From Microbacterium soli (GTDB taxonomy: Bacteria > Actinomycetota > Actinomycetes > Actinomycetales > Microbacteriaceae), in NCBI RefSeq assembly GCF_039539005.1, contig NZ_BAABCP010000001.1, forward strand, positions 2,046,001 to 2,110,000: a DNA stretch of 64,000 bases, given 5' to 3'. Both the position numbers and the translations under genes were made by a program. Numbering within the stretch: the first letter of the stretch is position 1; each line of letters opens with the position of its first letter. Positions 57,547 through 64,000 of this stretch are shown here, in pieces. The notes under the pieces were generated by a model, which made no database searches, was not told the DNA's origin, and saw only the letters and a program-made list of their open reading frames with translations.

Positions 57547-58561
57547 GCCAGGGCGCCCGGGAGCGAGCGGCGGCAGGAAGAAGGGCGCATCCAAGGGGAC
57601 CGGCGGGCACGGCCGCAAGTCCCTCGAGGGGCGAGGGCCGACGCCGAAGGCCGAGGACCGCAGCTGGCATGTGGCCGGTAAACGCAAGGCGGCGCAGGAA
57701 CGCTACGCGGCCGCCGGCGGGAAGGGGCGCATCGGACAGAGGCCGCAACCCGGAGCGAGCGGCGGCCGTGGATCGCGCGGCGGTTCGAGACCAGCCGACG
57801 ACACCGAGACGGTGACCGGCCGCAACTCCGTCCTCGAGGCGTTGCGCACGAGGATCCCCGCCACGGCGTTCTACATCGCGCAGCGCGTGGAGATGGACGA
57901 CCGCATCCGGGAGATGCTGGCGATCGCCCGGCATCGGGAGATCCCCGTGATGGAGGTCACCAGACAGGAGCTCGATCGGATGTCGGGCTTCGACGGGGTG
58001 CATCAGGGCGTGGCGCTGAAGGTGCCGCCGTACGAGTACTCCCATCCCCAGGACCTGCTCGAGCGGGTGATCGATCGGAATCAGACACCGCTGTTCGTCG
58101 CGCTGGACGGCATCACCGATCCCCGCAACCTCGGTGCCATCATCCGCTCCACCGCCGCGTTCGGCGGGCACGGGGTGATCCTGCCGCAGCGACGCTCCGC
58201 CGGCGTGAACTCCGCGGCCTGGAAGACCAGCGCCGGAGCCGCCGCGCGCATCCCCGTTGCTCTCGCCTCGAACCTCACCGCCATGCTCAAGGAGTTCAAG
58301 AAGCAGGGCGTGTTCGTGCTGGGCCTGGACGGTGGGGGAGACGTGGCCCTGCCGTCGCTCGAACTCGCCGATCGTCCGGTCGTGATCGTCGTGGGCTCCG
58401 AGGGCAAGGGCCTCTCGCGCCTGGTCACCGAGACCTGCGACCAGATCGTGTCCATCCCGATCTCGGCGGCCACGGAGTCGCTGAACGCCGGCATCGCGGC
58501 ATCCGTCGCGCTGTATCAGATCTCCACGGTGCGCGCCGCGGGCCGAGAAGGCGACGCATGA
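57539..58561 (+). CDS. rlmB: 23S rRNA (guanosine-2'-O-)-methyltransferase RlmB-like
   Basis: The protein has 340 residues. A basic Gly/Lys/Arg-rich N-terminus of about 90 residues precedes the SpoU domain. ITGRNSVLEAL-like (VTGRNSVLEAL) begins the L30-like part, and DGITDPRNLGAIIRS, VVGSEGKGLSRLV and SLNAGIAASVALYQ are the three SPOUT motifs forming the SAM knot. It methylates a ribose in 23S rRNA (G2251 in E. coli). The long basic tail is usual in actinobacterial members. After it, 225 bases show no gene. Confidence 0.93.
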   Translation: MAKPGRPGASGGRKKGASKGTGGHGRKSLEGRGPTPKAEDRSWHVAGKRKAAQERYAAAGGKGRIGQRPQPGASGGRGSRGGSRPADDTETVTGRNSVLEALRTRIPATAFYIAQRVEMDDRIREMLAIARHREIPVMEVTRQELDRMSGFDGVHQGVALKVPPYEYSHPQDLLERVIDRNQTPLFVALDGITDPRNLGAIIRSTAAFGGHGVILPQRRSAGVNSAAWKTSAGAAARIPVALASNLTAMLKEFKKQGVFVLGLDGGGDVALPSLELADRPVVIVVGSEGKGLSRLVTETCDQIVSIPISAATESLNAGIAASVALYQISTVRAAGREGDA

Positions 58562-58786
58562 TCTGATCACCGCGCATCCGGAACCGGACCTTGAACCGGG
58601 TCGCAGAGCCGTTGCGCGTCCGCCACGGCCGCAGCCTCCCGTCCGGTCGGAGCTGTCCGAGGACAGCCCTTCTCGATCGCTGCGGTAGAGGGGGAGCACA
58701 CCGGCAGACATCGTGACGGCGGCGACGTGCTGATGAGTGCCGCCGACGGCACTTCCACGACCTCCGGCGTCGACGTCCCGATCGGT

Positions 58787-60094
58787 TCAGACCAGGTCGC
58801 GCCAGTCGATGGCGTCGGTGTCGTCGGAGACCGCGACGGACCCCGTGACGACCGGCAGGCTCATCGTCTCCGTCGGCGGGCCCATGATGGTCGCCTCGTC
58901 GCGGCGATGCCGCAGGACGTCGTTGATGTAGCTGGTGAGCACCTCCGCCAGTGGCACGGATCTGCCCTGGGCCTGGGAGAGGTACCAGCGATGCTCGAGC
59001 ACCTGGTGGTACACCTCGGCGGGCTCCAGCTTGGCGCGCAGATCGAACGGGATGGCCCGCACCACGGGCTCGAAAGCACGGGTGAGCCATTCGTGTGCGT
59101 AGATCTCCTCATCGCCGAGATCCTTGTTGGAGCGCACCCGGAACTCGTCCAGGTCGTTCAGCAGGCGCCGGGCCTGGTTCTCCTCCACATCCAGACCGGT
59201 CAGCCGCAGGAGCCGGCGCTGATGATGACCGGCATCGACGACCTTCGGCTGGATGCGCACGGCTGTGCCGTCCGGGGTCGTCTCCATCGACATCTCGTCG
59301 ATGTCGAAGCCCAACTCGTTCAGCTTCTGCACGCGCTCGGTGATCCGCCAGGCCTCGTCGACGCCGAACGACTCCTCGTCGGTGAGCGCGTTCCACAGCG
59401 AGCGGTACGAGGAGACGATGCCGTCCGCGATCTCCAGCGCGTTGACGCCGCGCTCCAGACGGCCTCCCGCGGCGAGGTCCATGATCTCGCCGGCGATGTT
59501 CGTGCGCGCCAGCTCCAGGTCGTACTCTCGCTGCCCGTCGCTGAGGCCCTCGTCGTGCAGTTCACCGGTCTCCGCGTCCACCAGGTAGGCGGCGAAAGCC
59601 CCGGCATCCCGGCGGAACAGAGTGTTCGACAGCGACACGTCGCCCCAATAGAAGCCGACGTTGTGCAGCCTCACCATCAGCAGCGCCAGCGCGTCCACGA
59701 GCCGGTCGGCGGTGTCCGGTCGCAGCACCTGCGTGAACAGAGCGCGATAGGGCATGGAGAACTTCAGGTGCGAGGTCACCAGGGCCGCGGGCAGCGGCCT
59801 GCCATCGGCATCCGTCCGCCCGGCGATGACGGCCACGCGACTCACGCACGGCACGTCGTGCCCTGCGAGGCTGCCGAGCATCTCGTACTCGCGCTGGGCC
59901 ATCTGCTCGGTGGTCTCCTTGACGGCCACCACGCGGCCGGAGAGATCGGCGAAGCGCACCAGGTGCCGCGAGAGGCCCTTCGGCAGTGAGACGATGTTCT
60001 CCGAAGGCCATCTGCTCAGCGGCGTCCGCCAGGGCAGTGCCAGCAGCCCGGGGTCGGTGCTGCGGGCACTGATCCGCAGCGACTGCTTCTTCAT
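58787..60094 (-). CDS. DUF4032 kinase-like protein
   Basis: The protein has 435 residues. The N-terminal half resembles a protein/lipopolysaccharide kinase: VVAVKETTEQMAQREYEML (Lys and Glu), FYWGDVSLSNTLFR (catalytic loop with Asp and Asn) and AAYLVDAETGELH (metal-binding Asp). The C-terminal DUF4032 (about 250-400) has YHQVLEHRWYLSQAQGR. The substrate is unknown. It follows the sugar-transport ATPase gene by 72 bases in the same direction, so the two may be cotranscribed. Confidence 0.85.
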   Translation of the reverse strand: MKKQSLRISARSTDPGLLALPWRTPLSRWPSENIVSLPKGLSRHLVRFADLSGRVVAVKETTEQMAQREYEMLGSLAGHDVPCVSRVAVIAGRTDADGRPLPAALVTSHLKFSMPYRALFTQVLRPDTADRLVDALALLMVRLHNVGFYWGDVSLSNTLFRRDAGAFAAYLVDAETGELHDEGLSDGQREYDLELARTNIAGEIMDLAAGGRLERGVNALEIADGIVSSYRSLWNALTDEESFGVDEAWRITERVQKLNELGFDIDEMSMETTPDGTAVRIQPKVVDAGHHQRRLLRLTGLDVEENQARRLLNDLDEFRVRSNKDLGDEEIYAHEWLTRAFEPVVRAIPFDLRAKLEPAEVYHQVLEHRWYLSQAQGRSVPLAEVLTSYINDVLRHRRDEATIMGPPTETMSLPVVTGSVAVSDDTDAIDWRDLV

Positions 60095-60166
60095 GATTCC
60101 TCCGGGCGGGAGACGACGCGGCGCGGGCGACCTCGTGAGGTCGGCCCGCGCCGCGCTGCTGGAATG

Positions 60167-61270
<1,104 letters not shown>

Positions 61271-61385
61271 TGCTTTCTCCTTCACCGGCAGGTACGTGCC
61301 GGACGATCCGTTGTGATGGAAGCGGCAGGATCTCACCCGCCGTGACCCGCCGTCGGGTCCAGACCAGTATGGCACGCTCCCGGGC

Positions 61386-61404
61386 GTCTGGGTATTTCCC
61401 AGAC
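61386..61404. promoter_or_regulatory. Inverted repeat in the ugpC/thioredoxin-fold divergent promoter region
   Basis: GTCTGGG and CCCAGAC are separated by TATTT. The element lies between the likely -10 of the plus-strand gene (TAACAT, 61413-61418) and that of ugpC on the minus strand. It is well placed to act as an operator for either gene. Confidence 0.4.
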
Positions 61405-61482
61405 TGCCTGATTAACATCGGAACCGGCGCCGCACCCGTAGCGGCCATGGGAACACCCGCCCCCGATCTTTCAAGAGGAACG

Positions 61483-62454
61483 ATGTCGAGCGACGAAACG
61501 CCGAACCTCCCTGCTGCGCGCAACACGCGGGACGCGGTCAGGGAGAAGGCCCAGCGCGTGCGCGCGCAGCAGTCGCGTGCGCGTCTGATGCGCAGACTGA
61601 TCATCGGCACGGTCGCCGTCGTGGCCGTCGGCTCGATCGGCGCAGCCGTCGCGTTCGCGGTCGGCTCGTCGATCTCGAAGCCGATGATGGACCCGAGCGG
61701 CATGATCGACGACGGCGTCACCGTGAACGACATCACGCTGGCCTCGGGCGACGCCGCCGCCACCTCTCCGGACGCGGTGCCGACGCCCAGCGAGGCTGCC
61801 GCGACCCCCACGCCGAAGACGACGGAGACCGCGGTGGATCCCACCGAGATCCACATCTACGTCGACTACCTCTCCGCGGGCGCCTCTGAGTTCGAGAAGG
61901 CCAATGCCCGCCAGCTCGCCGGCTGGATCAAGGAGGGCGCGGTCACCGTGACCTACCATCCCATCGCGCTGCTGACGGCCAGCTCCAACGGCACGAAGTA
62001 CTCGCTGCGCGCGGCCTCCGCCGCGGCGTGCGTGGTGACGTACTCACCGGACCAGTTCTTCGACTTCAACCACGAGCTGCTCACCGACCAGCCCGAGATC
62101 GACAGCGACGGCCGCAGCGACGAGGACCTCGCGAACCTCGCGGTCGCGGTCGGTGCGGAGAACGTCAAGAAGGTGCGTTCGTGCATCGAGGACCAGGACT
62201 TCGTCGGCTGGGCGAAGGACGCCACGGCGCGCGCCCTGGAGGGTCCGCTGCCCGGGTCGAAGGATCTCAAGCTCACGAACGAGGCGCTGATCATCGTCGG
62301 CGGCGAGGCGTACGTCGGCGCGCTCGACGATCCTGCGGAGTTCTCGCAGTTCGTGCTCACGACGGCCAGCGACCAGTACTACGGGGCGACGGAGCCGACG
62401 CCCACACCGACTCCGCCCGCGACGCCCGTGCCGACGGAGTCGCCGGAATCCTGA
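61483..62454 (+). CDS. Membrane-anchored thioredoxin-fold (DsbA-like) protein lacking CXXC
   Basis: The protein has 323 residues. A cytoplasmic N-terminus and one membrane helix (about 46-66) are followed by a Pro/Thr linker and a DsbA-like domain. Where relatives have DYxCPxC, this protein has VDYLSAGASEFEKAN, so both active-site Cys are gone. The rest of the fold (ACVVTYSPDQFFDFNHELL, TNEALIIVGGEAYVG) is kept, with two other Cys in AACVV and RSCIED. A disulfide-exchange role is doubtful. AGAGGAA supports the ATG at 61483. Confidence 0.85.
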   Translation: MSSDETPNLPAARNTRDAVREKAQRVRAQQSRARLMRRLIIGTVAVVAVGSIGAAVAFAVGSSISKPMMDPSGMIDDGVTVNDITLASGDAAATSPDAVPTPSEAAATPTPKTTETAVDPTEIHIYVDYLSAGASEFEKANARQLAGWIKEGAVTVTYHPIALLTASSNGTKYSLRAASAAACVVTYSPDQFFDFNHELLTDQPEIDSDGRSDEDLANLAVAVGAENVKKVRSCIEDQDFVGWAKDATARALEGPLPGSKDLKLTNEALIIVGGEAYVGALDDPAEFSQFVLTTASDQYYGATEPTPTPTPPATPVPTESPES

Positions 62455-62484
62455 GCCGTGTGCGGCAGGAGCCGCCGCCGTCGC

Positions 62485-62490
62485 TATGCT
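62485..62490 (+). promoter_or_regulatory. -10 box of the interrupted tRNA-Thr gene
   Basis: TATGCT lies 11 bases before the tRNA 5' end, so the promoter of the broken tRNA gene appears intact. Confidence 0.5.
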
Positions 62491-62501
62491 TGTGACGGTT
62501 C

Positions 62502-62539
62502 GCCGACTTAGCTCAGCTGGTAGAGCACCTGTCTTGTAA
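62502..62539 (+). pseudogene. tRNA-Thr(TGT), 5' half only
   Basis: The sequence has the 5' acceptor strand GCCGACT, a normal D arm (AGCTCAGCTGGTAGAGC), the 5' anticodon-stem strand CCTGT and the loop CTTGTAA (anticodon TGT). The next bases, TTCTG, do not pair with CCTGT. No variable loop, T arm or AGTCGGC acceptor strand follows anywhere to the window end. The break sits in the anticodon loop, a known integrase target site in tRNA genes. Confidence 0.85.
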
Positions 62540-62608
62540 TTCTGTTTGTGCTCGAATCAGGTGTTACTGCGGGGTATCGTGTCTTCCGCTCGCCTTACTC
62601 CCGACTGT

Positions 62609-62899
62609 TCAGGCGCGATCACAGAGGCTCATCCCGAATCGTTGAATCTGCGGGGTAAATGCGGGATTTTGCGGACTCATGATCTCGGCAACCTCTTCAT
62701 CGGTGAATGGGCGAGACTCACCGAATGGATGCGGCTCAGGTGAGTCAAATGACTCACGTACATCTCGGTCAACAGTCTTCTGACTCACGCCGACGATGGG
62801 GCGATTGCGGAGTGCTTGTCGACACAACGGGCCGGGACGTCCTCTGTGCGGCCTTGTAGAGCCGTACGACGCGACAGAAAAGAGCATCAGTTTTCGCAA
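62609..62899 (-). pseudogene. Relic of a phage-type HTH protein
   Basis: The 96-codon open frame contains GVSQKTVDRDVRESFDSPEP, a helix-turn-helix recognition segment of the kind seen in phage and plasmid DNA-binding proteins. The upstream part of the HTH (normally an ALADG-type helix) is missing or garbled, and the C-terminal part ends abruptly. It looks like a fragment. The DNA also holds an 18-base palindrome, GTGAGTCA-AA-TGACTCAC, at 62740-62757. Confidence 0.4.
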
Positions 62900-62931
62900 A
62901 ATCGGCCTCGTGCTGTGTCCGTTCGGAACGC

Positions 62932-62937
62932 TATGTT
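62932..62937 (+). promoter_or_regulatory. Leaderless-type -10 box within the foreign region
   Basis: TATGTT, six bases, then the GTG at 62944, the same geometry as the host genes. Confidence 0.5.
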
Positions 62938-62943
62938 GACTCC

Positions 62944-63489
62944 GTGGCCGGAATCGACATCCCGACGTTGCTCACTAGCGTCGGTGGGAGCTTGATCGTC
63001 TCCTATATCGGCGTCCGTTACTTCACCGGGGCGAAGATCCAAGCCGAACGATCGGATGCCGCGCGCCGGGGGCTGCGCGCCGTCGTTGGTCCGTGGCTCA
63101 AGTCCGCGTCGTCGTACGTGCAGCGACGGAAGCGCACGCCCGCGCGCGAGCTTGGCGTAGCTCATACGCAGGACGCTGTAGACGCATTGACTGTGTTGCG
63201 TTTGGCGGAGGACCTGCCGATCTGGCGTCGCGCCTTTGTCCGCCGTCGCTGCCGACGAGTGTTCGGGAAAGAGTGGGTTGATATCGCTGACAGAGAGCTG
63301 CTGTCTGCGGGCGAGGCACCTGAGAGCAGCTGGCAGATCACAGGCAGTGCCCTGTTTGCGAACTTCGACGGCGATAAACCGCCCGTGACGTTCACAGACG
63401 GGTTGATGCACCGTGCTTATGCGACGACCGATCAGCAGGTTGCGAAGAAGCTTGTCCGCGAACTCCGAAAACTTCGAGAGGCGTACTAA
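62944..63489 (+). CDS. Hypothetical single-TM protein of the foreign region
   Basis: The protein has 181 residues. An N-terminal membrane segment (about 8-25, TLLTSVGGSLIVSYIGV) is followed by a basic, mostly helical cytoplasmic domain. I recognise no family. The -10 box six bases before its GTG suggests it is expressed. Codon use is mixed, with more AT-ending codons than neighbours to the left. It could be a prophage-borne accessory gene; position next to an integration site is typical of such cargo. Confidence 0.6.
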   Translation: MAGIDIPTLLTSVGGSLIVSYIGVRYFTGAKIQAERSDAARRGLRAVVGPWLKSASSYVQRRKRTPARELGVAHTQDAVDALTVLRLAEDLPIWRRAFVRRRCRRVFGKEWVDIADRELLSAGEAPESSWQITGSALFANFDGDKPPVTFTDGLMHRAYATTDQQVAKKLVRELRKLREAY

Positions 63490-63508
63490 CATCATCGCAG
63501 CGAAGTGC

Positions 63509-63550
63509 AAAAAAGGCGGGGCCAGTAGTCCGAAGACCACCAGCCCCGCC
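63509..63550 (-). terminator. Strong intrinsic terminator of the phage-like genes
   Basis: On the minus strand a 16-bp stem (GGCGGGG...CCCCGCC, with G-T pairs inside) closes on a TTCG tetraloop and is followed by six T. It is the only terminator in the window with a clear T tail, unlike the host's blunt GC hairpins. Confidence 0.9.
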
Positions 63551-63561
63551 ATGCTTCTGGA

Positions 63562-63780
63562 TCATGCCGCCCCTGTCTGCGCCCAGCCGCCGTCAGCATC
63601 GACCCGGTACATGAAACGGCGATCGAACTCGTGCCAGTGCTCACGCGGCACGTATCGGAGAATGGTGCCGCCCCAGATCTCGAAATCGGGTCCGTTGCGC
63701 CAGTGCCAGTCCGGTAGAACATCGCGGAGATCCAACCGTGCCGGCTCCACCTCGACTGATGACTCCAATCGCCTAGCCAT
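63562..63780 (-). CDS. 72-residue hypothetical protein, phage-like context
   Basis: The ATG at 63780 overlaps the stop of the upstream gene by one base (TGATG), so the two are coupled. The protein is rich in Trp, Asp and Arg (WHWRNGPDFEIWGG, REHWHEFDRRFMYRVD) with no membrane segment or known motif. It ends just before the terminator, as last gene of a minus-strand unit. Confidence 0.6.
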   Translation of the reverse strand: MARRLESSVEVEPARLDLRDVLPDWHWRNGPDFEIWGGTILRYVPREHWHEFDRRFMYRVDADGGWAQTGAA

Positions 63781-64000
63781 CACGCCTCCCTTCCCCAACG
63801 GCGCATCGCCGCCCGCTGATGACGAACACTCTTACTGGAAGATTCGCCATCGACATCCGGCAGGCGGATCGCCTCAGCCGTCCGAGACATCGCCGCGTAC
63901 TGCAACCGCAGCTCAGCAACCAGTGGGTTCACCTTCGGCTCGCCCTTTGCCGTCTTCGTCAGATAATCGGCACCAGCGAGCGCGACCTCCAGCTGCTCGA
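63780..64000 (-). CDS. Probable phage terminase small subunit, C-terminal part
   Basis: Seventy-two codons are visible before the window edge. KTAKGEPKVNPLVAELR followed by MSRTAEAIRLPD and a basic RRW tail is the C-terminal pattern of actinophage terminase small subunits, which recognise phage DNA for packaging. In an intact phage the large subunit would follow; here a 72-residue orphan and a terminator follow instead. The assignment rests on this short stretch only. Confidence 0.5.
   Translation of the reverse strand, partial: EQLEVALAGADYLTKTAKGEPKVNPLVAELRLQYAAMSRTAEAIRLPDVDGESSSKSVRHQRAAMRRWGREA

Larger units (their letters stand above)
62540..64000. mobile_element. Foreign DNA next to the broken tRNA, probably prophage or remnant
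   Basis: Immediately after the tRNA break the character changes. The 60 bases from 62641 are 50% G+C by my count, against well over 65% elsewhere. The region contains a phage-type HTH relic, a hypothetical single-TM protein, a strong intrinsic terminator, and a likely phage terminase small subunit at the right edge. No integrase is visible. The right end is outside the window. The 404 bases to 62943 hold only the HTH relic. Confidence 0.6.

Noticed and set aside
62502-62940. Group I intron in the tRNA-Thr anticodon loop
   Set aside because: The missing 3' exon is not found anywhere to the right edge, and no clear P/Q/R/S core was recognised.

Overview
The window is high-GC actinobacterial chromosome. 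Gene content, synteny and codon use point to Microbacteriaceae, most likely Microbacterium (inference: no rRNA is present to confirm it). Most genes are ordinary housekeeping genes, tightly packed, often overlapping by 1-8 bases at GTGA or ATGA junctions. About fifteen genes appear to be transcribed without a leader, from a -10 box of the form TANNNT placed 6 (sometimes 7) bases before the start codon.

Layout. 1-3621: end of acetate kinase, then a beta-phosphoglucomutase-like HAD enzyme and a GH65 disaccharide phosphorylase. 3653-10173: dnaX-recR, an EamA exporter, aspartokinase (with an internal beta-subunit start) and aspartate-semialdehyde dehydrogenase. 10260-14497: malate:quinone oxidoreductase, thymidine kinase, and a GntR/FadR-type regulator with twin operators in front of an L-lactate dehydrogenase. 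14603-22019: two HAD/phosphoesterase genes, tRNA-Pro, a PASTA class A penicillin-binding protein, RidA and acetyl-CoA synthetase. 22137-25308: a candidate small RNA and a compact Tad-type secretion cluster. 25518-31734: topA, tmk, holB and a TAP-like lipoprotein hydrolase. 31817-37422: tRNA-Thr, tRNA-Lys, nicotinamidase, YigZ, an SDR protein with a degenerate active site, a beta-lactamase-like hydrolase and PabC.

37481-38598 holds an AbiEi/DUF559 endonuclease-like gene bracketed by 45-bp near-identical direct repeats, each part of a hairpin; it looks like a single-gene insertion behind the pst operon. 38641-53522 is a phosphate region: pstSCAB with a PHO box, a Nudix-phosphohistidine phosphatase, polyphosphate kinase, a GlnR-like orphan regulator, and phoU divergent from senX3-regX3 with a second PHO box. 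A 37-residue membrane microprotein, a nitrobindin-like protein, YgfZ, a methyltransferase and gpmA lie between. 53580-58561 is the conserved lpqE-carD-ispDF-cysS-rlmB block. 58787-62454 holds a DUF4032 kinase-like gene, an MsiK/UgpC-type sugar-transport ATPase and a thioredoxin-fold protein without CXXC.

At 62502 a tRNA-Thr(TGT) gene starts with its promoter intact but breaks off in the anticodon loop at about 62539. From there to the right edge the DNA looks foreign: lower GC in places, a phage HTH relic, a single-TM hypothetical, a strong intrinsic terminator, a 72-residue orphan and the C-terminus of a probable phage terminase small subunit. I read this as the edge of a prophage or its remnant. 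The least explained items are the repeat-bracketed DUF559 gene, the broken tRNA and the candidate small RNA.
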